Below, piece by piece: positions 28,632-37,509 of a DNA stretch of 64,000 nucleotides (the first letter of the stretch is position 1; each line of letters opens with the position of its first letter). The notes beneath the pieces were generated by a model, which ran no database searches, was not told where the DNA came from, and was given only the letters and a program-made list of their open reading frames with translations. A program made the position numbers and the translations under genes. Source of the DNA: Saprospiraceae bacterium (GTDB lineage: Bacteria; Bacteroidota; Bacteroidia; Chitinophagales; Saprospiraceae); contig JADKCF010000007.1 of NCBI GenBank assembly GCA_016714765.1, positions 62,001 to 126,000 of the forward strand. The letters run 5' to 3'.

Positions 28632-29863
28632 ATGCAAAAATTAGATCCAATGAATGTGAAATTTATCATTCGAAAAACAGGAAATTGGCGGGGTTCGTCC
28701 CCATTCAAATGCAAGTAACCTGGAAGGAGTAAGATTATTTATTACTACCGGACAAAAAATTGAGTTAGAATATTGGGATGTGGGTCCGGCAGGCCATTGG
28801 AAAAAAGTCAGAAAATAAAGTGATCAATGAGTATTTGGATAAAATGCGTGTTGATGCATACCGAGTATTTAATGAAATGAAATCTCTTGGAAGAAATTAC
28901 ACCTGAAGATTTAAGAAGAAACCTTACAGGCAGAAATGAAGCTAAAACAAAACTCCCTGAAGTTTGCGATATTTTCAATTCAAATGCTGAAAAGCTCATT
29001 GGTATAGAAATCGGTAAAATCACCTGGGGAAGGTATCTCGCTTTCAGGAAAAGGATTGCCGATTTCATAATGCTCAAGTACTCCATGGATGACATTTATT
29101 TGAGTCACCTGAAGTATTCTTTTATGGTTGAATATGAGTTTTATATTAAAACCGAAGTAAAAATTCAGCAAAATACAATGGTAAAATACCTGGAAGTATG
29201 TTAATCGAGTGGTAGAATTTGCTGTCAACAATGAATGGATGGAAAGAAATATTTTCCAGAATTATAAATGTCCGATCAAGGAAGCTAAAGGGAATATTTG
29301 ACGCAGGCAGAGTTGATAGAGTTATGACTAAAGAGATTACCAGAGAGATTTTCTGAAGTGAGAGACGTTTTTGTTTTCTGTTGTCATACCGGATATGCTT
29401 ACAAAGATGCAGCTGTGACTCGCAGAACACTTGGATATTGGTATCAATGGACGCCAGTGGATATACACTTCCAGACAGAAAATGATAATGTTGCAAACGT
29501 ACCATTGTTAGACATTGCATCGGAAATCATTGATAAATACAGGACCATCCGAAGTGTGTAAAGAAAACAAACCACTTCCCATGAAGAGCAATCAAAAGTT
29601 AAATGCCTATCTAAAAGAATTAGCTGATATATGTGAAATCAAAAACCATTGACCATGCATATTGCCTGACATACTTTTGCCACGACGGTTTTATTGGCCA
29701 ATGGTGTTAGCATGGAAGCGACAAGCAAGATGCTGGGCACAGCAGTATCAAAACTACTCAGATCTATGGTAAGATAGTAGAGTCCCGAGTCGCTGATGAG
29801 ATGGAAATGTTGAGTAAGAAGATAGGTAAAAAAGCGTCAGAGAATCAAAAAAAGGCAAAGTAG
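28632..29863 (+). pseudogene. tyrosine recombinase (Bacteroidota mobile-element integrase), inactivated
   Basis: Joined across frames this is a typical Bacteroidota element integrase of about 410 residues. It has an N-terminal arm domain (MNVKFIIRK, KIELEYWDVG), a SAM-like core-binding domain (ITPEDLRRNLTGRNEAKTK, SHLKYSFMVEYEFYIK) and a catalytic domain (VFVFCCHTGYAYKDAA, NVANVPLLDIASEII, HTFATTVLLANGVS). At least five frame changes break it. The codon for the catalytic Arg that normally precedes HTFATT is TGA (29667-29669), and the first catalytic Arg region reads TGYAYKD rather than TGLRYxD. These changes are more than homopolymer noise, so I call it a real pseudogene. It probably integrated at the tRNA-Arg upstream. 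Confidence 0.85.
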
Positions 29864-29875
29864 AGTTTTCTAGAT

Positions 29876-29910
29876 ATTCAGGAGTCTTTACTGTGTACAG
29901 GCTCCTGAAT
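29876..29910 (+). terminator. terminator after the integrase relic
   Basis: 9-bp inverted arms (29876-29884 and 29902-29910) with a 17-base loop, followed by TATTTT, 12 bases beyond the integrase stop. Confidence 0.7.
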
Positions 29911-30051
29911 TATTTTAGAATATTAACAAATTCAACACCATAAAAATGCAATTTTTACGTTATTGAAAAATCCCAACCGAAGAAGATAATAGACAGTATT
30001 TTATGTAAAAATCTTAGTATAACTATGCTGAGGAAAAGACTGCTTCTTGTG

Positions 30052-30864
30052 ATGTCCAAGTTTAAAAATATAAGAAGAAATCGACAACGGATTGAATATT
30101 AAAGCATTGGATTTGAAAAGCTACCTCCAATATCACATAAAACTCACTGAAGAACTTCTGGAAGTAGAGCGTACTTATACGTTCAAAGATCAAGCTGAAG
30201 AAATCCGATATTACAAAATAGAGAAACCTGAATTTATGAAATATGGCATCTTTATACATCGGGTACGTGAAATGCACCTGGAGGAACCATTAGGATTCTC
30301 GGATACAAAGATCGAATTCCTTCAACAGGAAATGAATAATTGCGCAAGTTTCAAGAAGAAAACAAAGAAATGTACCGATATTTCAAAGCCAATGAAACCG
30401 ATAAAGATGCTGAGTATTTCCATAGAAATTCAACTAAAATGGATATATTTGCGGTCATATCAGCGACATTTATGCTCGAAAAGTATTTATATTCCGAGAA
30501 GGATCCTCGTCCGCTAAGTGAAAAACTTAAAGACTTTCCTTCACTAAAGTGGGGCGGCTCCAATGTTGAACTGATAGAACTCATCTATGTACTGGCTTAT
30601 GCCGGCAAGATTGAACATGAATCCAAGGAAATGGACATGTTGGTAAAAGCATTTGAAGGTACTTTTGATATAGACCTGGGAAATCATTACAGGACGTTTT
30701 TAGACATTCGAAACAGGCAAGAACCTGCTAAATTACTATTGGTATTGGTGGATACCTTGAGGGTAGTTGTCGATATACTAAATGAAAATTTGGACAACAG
30801 AAAGAATAAACTTCAAAGCCTGGATAAGATTAAAGAAGCATTGGCTCAACTTCGTCTATCCTGA
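30052..30864 (+). pseudogene. rteC: RteC family protein, frameshifted
   Basis: RteC proteins regulate excision of CTnDOT-type conjugative transposons. The parts read AEEIRYYKIEKPEFMKYGIF, then (after a shift at about 30338) LRKFQEENKEMYRYFKAN, and the diagnostic C-terminal KWGGSNVELIELIYVLAYAG with YRTFLDIRNRQEPAKLL. A second break near 30062-30080 separates the ATG at 30052 from EEIDNGLN. About 270 residues if repaired. Both breaks fit single-base losses, so this could be intact in the organism; the dead integrase next door makes decay equally possible. Confidence 0.75.
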
Positions 30865-31025
30865 TTTTGAAAATTCACAGTACTCCTTAACAGTAATGGG
30901 TTGAAAATTGTCCTTACCCAGGTGGGCTCTTACTTTAGCCAATACCTTCCTCCCGTACCTTTCATTCCTGCCTGTGATTAAGGCCACATCTTTAGGGTAA
31001 ATAACGATCCTTTTCTAAGCTCCAT
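30856..31025 (-). CDS. small conserved element-associated protein, one frameshift
   Basis: Minus-strand reading gives MELRKRIVIYPKDVALITGR, then NERYGRKVLAKVRAHLGK and ...VKEYCEFSKSG, about 56 residues, if one base is added to the run 31011-31014. Proteins with PKDVALITGR, RYGRKLL and VxEYC are common near integrases and rteC in Bacteroidota mobile elements; I do not know their function. The gene converges on rteC and overlaps its end by 9 bases. It has no separate promoter that I could see. Confidence 0.6.
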
Positions 31026-31298
31026 TTACGACTATTTTAAAATTTAATTCTGATACACTATCCATACCTTCCCATACTTTACCCTGGGCTTTGCCATAGG
31101 CAAAAATTCAGTATGACTCGCCAATAAAATATAATAAATTTTCATTATATATAATTCATCAATTTTATTATTCAAAGTTAATGATATTGTGGGATTATTA
31201 GTTCAAATTACTGATTATATCTGACACAAATGAACACAAATGTGACACTTTATGACATTACTAACATATTTCTATTGACTTTGTGGGAAACACGATAC

Positions 31299-31306
31299 TA
31301 CCTTTG
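31299..31306 (+). promoter_or_regulatory. -7 promoter element of the 31.3-33.3 kb cassette
   Basis: TACCTTTG, 31 bases before the ATG at 31337, with a TTG at 31274-31276 at a plausible -33 spacing. Confidence 0.65.
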
Positions 31307-31336
31307 AGTATTATTTAACATTTAAAATCAAGTCGT

Positions 31337-32085
31337 ATGGCTAGACAGAAGAGTTTTTTGAAGATTGAGGGAACGCTTGATGAACTCACATTTTACAAAT
31401 CAGATGGAGAATATCTGGTAAAAACCAAGGGAGGAATTTCCGGTGATCGCATCGCCAATGATCCGGCGTTCCAAAGGACCAGAGAGAATGGTTCCGAATT
31501 TGGGATGTCGGCAACAGCCGGGAAGCAGTTGAGAACTGCATTCCGAAATCTGATGATGACAGCCAGTGATAAGCTGGTGACTTCACGATTGACAAAGGTG
31601 ATGACAGATGTGAAAATCTGGACGCTGCCAATGCCCGTGGGGAAAGGCATGTACATGAGGGCTTTGACTCGGAAGGAAAAGCAGTGCTAAAGGGTTTTAA
31701 CTTCAACATCAAATCGGTGTTGAGTGGGATTCTCTTTAAGCCCTATACACTGAATACCACTACCGGTGCGTTGGATATTGTTGATTTGGTCCCTATCATG
31801 GATGTGGCTGTTGCTCCCGGATCTACGCACATGAGCATTACAAGTGGATGGGCAAAGGTTGATTTTGGTACCGGAGAGTTTGAGACGTCATTAAGCAATA
31901 CGGTCAACCTTCCTGCAAATGGTACCGCAGCAACGGTCAATCTCACACATGCTGCTGCGCCAACTTTGGCCACAGGTATCCATGTGTTTGTATTGCTGAT
32001 CGAATTTTTCCAGGAAGTGAATGGTATCCAGTATTCTCTCAAGAATGGCGGGTATAATTCATTGGCGGTGATCGAGGTGGTGTAA
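31337..32085 (+). CDS. Bacteroidota-specific protein of unknown function, one frameshift
   Basis: About 249 residues once joined. It starts MARQKSFLKIEGTLDELTFY and holds GGISGDRIANDPAFQRTREN; the second half (ALDIVDLVPIMDVAVAPG, YSLKNGGYNSLAVIEVV) looks beta-rich. Proteins of this type recur in Bacteroidota genomes next to DUF5675 genes, as here. One base is missing in the A run at 31613-31616; adding it gives KNLDAANARGERHVHEGFDS between the two frames. The function is unknown. A phage- or element-related structural or lysis role would fit the context but is not shown. Confidence 0.75.
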
Positions 32086-32162
32086 GCCGGAGGCGTTTAA
32101 GGTTTAGGGTTTGTCGTTTAATCGTTTAAGTTTAAGGTTTAATTGTTTAAAGTTGATTTGAG

Positions 32163-32574
32163 ATGGTAATTGAGCTTCAAAGGTTGTATCGGGATACCTG
32201 GACGGATGGGTTGATATTTATCAAAGGTGTATTGCTGTGTCGGAGTATTGAATTGAGATGGGCCAATAATGAGCGAAATATATCGTGTGTGCGGAGGGAG
32301 TTATCCAGTGGCCATCATTCAACACCCGAAATTCGGTGAGTGCCTGCAGATAAATGGAGTGAAAGATAGATCAGGTATCCTGGTACATGTGGCCAATGAT
32401 GCTCTGAAGGAACTCCGGGGCTGTATAGCTCCGGTGTTTGCTCGAGGGGGAATGGAAAGGTCAGCATTCGATGCTGGCGCTTGGGTATATCATCGAGAAT
32501 CTGAAGATAAGTGGAGATTCGAGTCATTTTATAAAGATTTATTCAATAAAACAGAAGCAGTAAAAAGTGAATGA
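32163..32574 (+). CDS. DUF5675 family protein, frameshifted
   Basis: About 137 residues. The N-terminal frame reads MVIELQRLYRDTWTDG and IELRWANNERNISC. The next frame continues YPVAIIQHPKFGECLQI and ILVHVANDALKELRGCIAP, the central DUF5675 signature with His and the RGCI motif. The break is near 32290 in a G-rich run and is repaired by adding two G to give VREGSYPV. DUF5675 proteins are of unknown function and are often phage- or element-linked in Bacteroidota. It is the second gene of a four-gene cassette. Confidence 0.78.
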
Positions 32575-32857
32575 AAGCTTTCAATTGCCTCATGCCGGCA
32601 GGGCAGATACTTTTTGCATCGCCAAAAAAGTATCCAAAAACGCTAGTTTCCATAAGGCGATTGCAAGGCATCGTTCATTCCCGTATCAAAATGCTTTTTC
32701 TATCGCAGATGGTCAGGTAAAGTTTGTGATTTGATCACAAATGCGATAGACGCACTTTTGATTCTTCACTCACTATCGCTGTATGGAAACAGGGAAAAAG
32801 AATGGCAGTAGTTTTATATGAATAGATTTTTCATTTTTTATTATCAAAATCAAGAGT

Positions 32858-33147
32858 ATGAGTAAGATCTTAGATAGGATAAAGGCGCCGACGCCCAAGT
32901 TTTTTAAGGTGCTGCGAAATATTGGGTTGATCATGGCAGGTGTGGGAACGGTGTTGCTCACAGCTCCGGTATCACTGCCAACAGTTGTCGTGACCGTGGG
33001 TGGGTACCTGGTCACTGCGGTGGCGTGGCAACAGCTGTCAGTCAATTTACCAATATCACGGATGATGCCATCGGACAAAAAAAGAAAGGAGGTATCGATG
33101 GGGAATTCACCATAGCGATCAGGCCTGGCACCCCTGTGGAACCGTGA
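32858..33147 (+). CDS. small membrane protein of the DUF5675 cassette, one frameshift
   Basis: About 96 residues. After MSKILDRIKAPTPKFFKVL come two glycine-rich hydrophobic stretches (IGLIMAGVGTVLLTAPVSLP and TVVVTVGGYLVTA) and a soluble tail ending IAIRPGTPVEP. One missing G near 33018-33022 shifts the frame; adding it gives VTAGGVATAVSQFTN, the form seen in relatives. The layout resembles a holin-like or pore-forming small protein, but this is inference. It overlaps the following 45-codon frame by 4 bases. Confidence 0.65.
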
Positions 33148-33281
33148 TCGCATTCATAGGCATCGTGGATGGCAGCGACATCCTAAAGACCGGAATCCTG
33201 GCGTGTGTGGGTGCGATGGTGAGTTTTGGTGTATCAAAGGGATTGCATCGGTTGTGGCCACCGGAAAAGCCTAAGGATTAG
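33144..33281 (+). CDS. tiny membrane protein overlapping the previous stop
   Basis: 45 codons from GTG 33144, overlapping the previous TGA (GTGA). It has one hydrophobic helix (TGILACVGAMVSFGVSKGL) and a basic, proline-rich end (HRLWPPEKPKD). The coupling to the preceding gene and the helix are seen in sequence; that it is a real gene is moderately likely only. Confidence 0.4.
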   Translation: MIAFIGIVDGSDILKTGILACVGAMVSFGVSKGLHRLWPPEKPKD

Positions 33282-33477
33282 GGAAGGTTGAGATTAAGTT
33301 TGGGTTGTTTGCATTGGGTTAGGCTTCGGACGCTGGTTCGGGGCCTTTTTTTGTTTTGTGTGTTTTAAGTGTTGAATTGTTGAAATTGTGGAGTTGTTTA
33401 GAAGAATAAAAATGATACTATTCTGTAGAAACTTTTTTATTTGGTTTTAACAGCGGTATATTTGGAAGCTTTTACCC

Positions 33478-33598
33478 TTAACATTCGCTTTTTGCCTTTT
33501 GTTTTGCAAAAAAATCAGATAATGATTTGGATTCTTCTTCCGAAAAGTTGCTAGCCACCTATAATATCTACATCCAGTTCTTTGATTTTATTTTTCAT
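33478..33598 (-). CDS. small protein paired with the 33.6 kb gene, one frameshift
   Basis: About 39 residues: MKNKIKELDVDII, then after a one-base slip NFSEEESKSLSDFFAKQKAK. The end is charged and helical. It starts 8 bases downstream of the GNAT-like gene, as in compact toxin-antitoxin pairs. I recall similar short charged proteins beside such genes in Bacteroidota, but the role is inference. The slip at about 33552-33556 is repaired by removing one base. Confidence 0.5.
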
Positions 33599-33605
33599 AA
33601 CTTTA

Positions 33606-34136
33606 TTATTTTGGGTTAAAATACTTTTGTACAAGTTTTAAGGCTGCGATGGATTCAATAATCATTAGTCTTCCACCCCAATGTATTGCACCTAATGTTT
33701 CGATATAATGTTTAATAAGTTGAGACTTTGATAGAAATGCAACGTTACCATCATTTCCTCGCTGGAAAGATAATTTGCATGCAAAGGCCACCAGGTTTCC
33801 TGGTACTCCTGAGTACATTTTTGATTTACCTTTATTAAAAGGTGCACTTTCAACTAAATGCATAAAGACATGATCAGGTTTAACCTCCAAACTTACTAAT
33901 CCTTGAATTATATTTGGATTACCTACAATAGTTAATTTATAAACATCTCTTTCAGGGTAATTGGATTCAAGTTTCCAATTAAACTGCCAACCCTGCTTTT
34001 TTAATATATTTTTGTGATCAGACGGGGTTAAAATGGATATTTCAGTTGCAAAACTATCACCAGTAACAACATTCTCAATACTGTTGGTAAGTTTATCAAT
34101 TATAAATCCATTCGATATTGGCTTTTTACCTTTCAT
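33606..34136 (-). CDS. GNAT-like protein of unknown function, possible toxin of a TA-like pair
   Basis: 176 residues from MKGKKPISNGFIIDKL (an upstream start at 34184 would run through a terminator hairpin, so I reject it). The part KMYSGVPGNLVAFACKLSF followed by GNVAFLSKSQLIKHYIETLGA resembles the acetyl-CoA-binding and C-terminal parts of GNAT folds. A small charged gene follows 8 bases later. A -7 element TATCTTTG at 34141-34148 sits so close that the message would be nearly leaderless. Acetyltransferase activity and toxicity are untested guesses. Confidence 0.6.
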   Translation of the reverse strand: MKGKKPISNGFIIDKLTNSIENVVTGDSFATEISILTPSDHKNILKKQGWQFNWKLESNYPERDVYKLTIVGNPNIIQGLVSLEVKPDHVFMHLVESAPFNKGKSKMYSGVPGNLVAFACKLSFQRGNDGNVAFLSKSQLIKHYIETLGAIHWGGRLMIIESIAALKLVQKYFNPK

Positions 34137-34140
34137 ATGG

Positions 34141-34148
34141 CAAAGATA
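34141..34148 (-). promoter_or_regulatory. -7 promoter element of the TA-like pair
   Basis: TATCTTTG on the minus strand, ending 5 bases before the chosen ATG, which implies a leaderless or nearly leaderless transcript. Confidence 0.45.
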
Positions 34149-34169
34149 ATATTTTATGTTTAATTTATA

Positions 34170-34198
34170 GATAGCCCTGGTCAAAGACCAAGGCTATC
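34170..34198 (-). terminator. repeated terminator hairpin, copy 1
   Basis: Arms GATAGCC and GGCTATC with further TGGTC/GACCA pairing around AAA. The same hairpin occurs at 40601-40629 and in slightly changed form at 41005-41031. In each case it lies just after the 3' end of a gene of the GDWG-type family on the minus strand; here that gene survives only as its last codons (34208-34250). Confidence 0.75.
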
Positions 34199-34207
34199 AA
34201 ATAAAAA

Positions 34208-34250
34208 CTACTCCTGCTCACCAGCAAACCTGATAGTAATGGTATGCTGC
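34208..34250 (-). pseudogene. 3' end remnant of a third copy of the 40.6/41.0 kb gene family
   Basis: The minus strand reads HTITIRFAGEQE and a stop, nearly the same as the HTTTIRFASEQE end of the gene at 40639-40965, and the same hairpin follows. Upstream of these codons the similarity ends and a group II intron-like stretch begins. Confidence 0.65.
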
Positions 34251-34254
34251 AAGT

Positions 34255-34625
34255 TGGTTTAGAGTGATCTATGCATTGAAGCTCGCCTGCTTACGAGTCG
34301 AGCAGGTAAGCAAGACTGCAAAAGTCGGTACTGACGTATAGGAACTGGATAAGAAGCTTGTCAGGTTAGGTAAGGTAGCACATCATACTAACGCCCGAAG
34401 TTTTGATACCTGATGAGTAGATCCAGCGGTGATTGGCTGAAAGATATTTGTCTTACCGAGGGAGATCTCTCAGATCATTAATTGATGGAACAGAGAAGTC
34501 AGCAGAGGTTATAGTACCCATAGTAACGAGTTTGGGCTGTTAAGAGTATACCCTATAGGTCTCACAAATGGGAAAGGACTGAACGTAAGTCTCTAAGAAA
34601 TTCGAATAGGAGACTCTTTTGCAAG
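34255..34625 (+). mobile_element. probable group II intron fragment without its reverse transcriptase gene
   Basis: This gene-free stretch has the look of the pre-ORF part of a Bacteroidota group II intron. It contains GAAGTCAGCAGAGGTTATAG at 34497-34516, then a TAACGAG...GGGCTGTTAAGAG stretch, and GGAAAGGACTGAACGTAAG, which I recall in this order from such introns. The reverse transcriptase/maturase reading frame that should follow is absent, so only a scrap remains. Ends are approximate. The call rests on memory of motif order, not on an alignment. Confidence 0.45.
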
Positions 34626-34688
34626 CTTTGGCTTGTGTGTTGGCTTGTGGGGCTTGCAAATGTGTGTGACTGCTGCATGGGCTGAAAT

Positions 34689-36895
34689 TTATTCTATTAC
34701 TCTATCAAATATTCCAATTACACTGAAGGTCTTTTCATTTATTGCATTTGGGTCAATTACAATATCTTGATATGAAGAGTCAAAAGACTTTGGTTTCAGA
34801 ATTATCTTTTCATGTTGCCAGCTTTCCTCGTTAACAGTTTTCTGACTGTAATATTCCTTGAATGTATAACAAGAACCATAATCTAAATCTTGATGGTCGT
34901 AATACTCAGCAATTACCATTAAGCCATTTCTACTGCCACCATTATACCATTTAAACAAAGCTATTTGACCATCTTGCACTATTTTATTCATGGAGTTACC
35001 AATTATTCTACACGCAAAATGGTCTTGTGTAATTTTTACACCATCAGGAACTAAAATGAATTTTTCTTCAGGGATTCTGTCATTAAATTTAAATTCACCT
35101 GCAGCAACCTTTAAAGAGTATAATGGTACACTATTTTCAAATGGAATTAACTGAATTTCGTTTGACTCAGCAATCTCAATAATTGGAGTTATATTTTCCT
35201 TAAATAAAAAGATATGCTTTTTAAAATAATTTCGCAAATTTTCGTCACACACATAAATATAGCAACCTAGTATGCCTCTGAGCATAATAGTTTTATAAAT
35301 ATTTATTACGTAGTCTTTAAGTATTGCGTTATCTCTTATTGTTGCAGTACCATTTCTGTCTCTATAATTTTCCTTGACTATCTCAATTTCTTTAGATGCT
35401 GGATTGTATATTATTTCAGGTCCAAAAATTATTGCCGCATAATTGAGGTCGTAACCTTGAGTAGTATGAATACAACCTACCTCTTGTGCGTCAATATCAG
35501 AATTGATGTAATCAATAGCAGTTGAGTTCCATTTTAGCTTAATGTTTTCTATTTCAATATCATATGCATTAGGGTTGTTCTGACTTATCCATGGCCAAGC
35601 ATAACCAGCTATAAATCTTGAAAGCTGATGTTTTTCGTTCTTTTCTCTAAGTTCATTTACGAAATCAGAAAAATTCTCAAATAGAAGTAAGTCATAATTG
35701 GTGTCGTTGTATTTAAATTCTTTATTCTTAAAACTATTGTCTAATAAATTATTTACAAAATTAACAAATCCATTGCCTCCTTTTACTCTGAACTGCGAAT
35801 GTAATTTGACATTGATAGAGTTGGAAGCATTTTTTAAATTTTCAAAATCAATAGCATCAACATCGGATGGTTTTATAGACTGTTTAGCATCATAAAAATA
35901 TAGTACTTTATTTGATCTTAATTGAGTCCAAGCTAATTCCGAAGTATTTAGTTTGTCTAGTTTTAGTGCATTACAAACCCTATCATAAATTGCGAAGTAC
36001 GGGCCAAGATTAACTCTTTTTCTCAAACGATGAGATTCATCCACAAATAGAATATCATATGATTCATATTCCAAATCTGAAGGACCAATAACAAGATTAG
36101 AATTTAAACCACTGATGTTTCGAAAGACCTTTTAATAGTTTTCTAAAGAACCCATTGCTATAACCAATCCCATTTTAGGATTTGGAAATTTTATTTTAAT
36201 AGCTTTACCTTATCTATAAATTCTTTTTCTTCTTCACCGAATTCTCTATAATTAAAATCCTCATCAGAAGTTAGCATTAACTTAAAAAGAAAAATAGCTA
36301 GTATAGTTTTGCCTGTACCTGCACCGCCCTCTACCAATACTGATTTTTTATTTTCAGAAAGAAGTGCGTCAATAATTAGCATTAAATTTTTTCTTTGATC
36401 AGCAGATAAAGTTTTATAAGGTGAATACTTAAACAAGTCGCTATTTGAGATGTATTCTAAACTATGTTGGGCTATTCCGTTACTAATAAGTCCATTCCAA
36501 ATATTTTTAAACATATCCCAATAAAATTCATCTCTTTGATAATAAGAGTGATTTACCAGTCCTAAATTTCCATTTAATAGTTTGTATTTTCCATCAGCGT
36601 GCAGGTACTTTATTAAATTGGATTCAATATCTAAGGTCACCGATTTGTTGAATTTTCTACTGGAAATTAAATGAGCTTCTTGTAGATGGCTTTTGCTTGG
36701 TGTTTGCAAATGCGTGAAAATTCGAGAATTAGTATCAATGGTTTCACCAACATAGGCTTGACTTACACCATTGTTATTTAAAATATAAACAACAGGCCAA
36801 TTTTCACTTACAAAATATAGTGATTGAATAGAATTCAATCCATTATTATTGAAAGCGATTTTGTTTATTTCAAAATCTTGGTTATAGTTCATCAT
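34689..36895 (-). CDS. GIY-YIG + DUF2075 ATPase + S24-peptidase-like fusion protein, frameshifted
   Basis: About 735 residues. Residues 25-110 are a GIY-YIG-type nuclease (VVYILNNNGVSQAYVGETID). Residues from about 180 are a DUF2075/COG3410 P-loop ATPase with Walker A VEGGAGTGKTILAIF and Walker B YDILFVDESHRLRKR, plus helicase-like later parts (HSQFRVKGGNGF, CIHTTQGYDLNYAAI). The last 130 residues resemble a LexA/S24 domain (ACRIIGNSMNKIVQDGQIAL with the Ser). Breaks at about 36195 and 36120-36140 (one stop) are repaired by adding A to short A runs. It overlaps the MazG-like gene by 14 bases. A nucleic-acid-processing or defence role is inferred. Confidence 0.8.
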
Positions 36896-37289
36896 ACTTT
36901 TTTGATGTTCCTTTTGCTTTTTTTACTGGATATTTCTCGCCATTAGATTTGATTTTATCCAAAACAATTTCCTTTACATCAAATCCATATTTTTCAGCAA
37001 GCAAAAAAGCAAATGAAAAAATATCGGCAAGTTCCTCTTTTACTTTTTCAGTGTTTGCTTCATCTGCTTTTTTCCAAAGAAATAATTCTAATAGCTCAGC
37101 AGATTCAATACTAATAGCTAATGCCAAATCTTTTGGATTGTGAAATTGCTCCCATTCTCTTTCATTTCTGAATCGTAACAATTCCAATATTATTTGGTCG
37201 ATTGGATTTGTTGTTGGGCTATACTTTTCAATGACAAGAATTAATTGCTTATCTGTTTCATTGCAGTATGGATCAGCATAAGTATACAT
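36882..37289 (-). CDS. MazG-like nucleotide pyrophosphohydrolase
   Basis: 135 residues in this frame. The all-alpha NTP-PPase core is clear: FRNEREWEQFHNPKDLALAI, then the metal-binding helices SIESAELLELFLWKK and VKEELADIFSFAFLLAEKYG, matching the ExxE and ExxD pattern of MazG. It would hydrolyse (d)NTPs or related nucleotides to the monophosphate. The lead-in MYTYADPYCNETDKQ is not typical of MazG and joins the preceding small frame if one T is added near 37290, so either a fusion or two overlapping genes exist. The 3' end overlaps the DUF2075 gene. Confidence 0.88.
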   Translation of the reverse strand: MYTYADPYCNETDKQLILVIEKYSPTTNPIDQIILELLRFRNEREWEQFHNPKDLALAISIESAELLELFLWKKADEANTEKVKEELADIFSFAFLLAEKYGFDVKEIVLDKIKSNGEKYPVKKAKGTSKKYDEL

Positions 37290-37504
37290 CCAAGTAACGA
37301 TAGTTCAGGCAAAAAGTCATCAAATGACAACTCATCATAACCATTATCAAATAAAAATTTACTTACTGTGTCGAAAGTTTCACTTAAAGGCACCTCATTT
37401 AATGGGAAGCACCGCATAAACTGAAAATCAGTAAACATGAATCCACCATATAAGTCTGCATTGAAATCTGGTTTTCTAATAACGTTAATTAGTTTTTCTT
37501 CCAT
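37241..37504 (-). CDS. small protein of unknown function, probably continuous with the MazG-like gene
   Basis: 87 residues in this frame, MEEKLINVIRKPDFNADLYG, acidic, with no family I recognise. The end of the frame (LPELSLLGCILML) is probably shifted: adding one T to the TT near 37290 gives LPELSLLWMYTYADPYCNE and runs straight into the MazG-like frame. It starts 6 bases after the stop of the TPR-metalloprotease gene, so it belongs to the same operon. Confidence 0.6.
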   Translation of the reverse strand: MEEKLINVIRKPDFNADLYGGFMFTDFQFMRCFPLNEVPLSETFDTVSKFLFDNGYDELSFDDFLPELSLLGCILMLIHTAMKQISN

Positions 37505-37509
37505 ACCCT

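Noticed and set aside
32086..32160. GTTTAA-rich short repeats between cassette genes
   Set aside because: Irregular and short; not a CRISPR or a defined repeat array. No CRISPR array was seen anywhere in the window.
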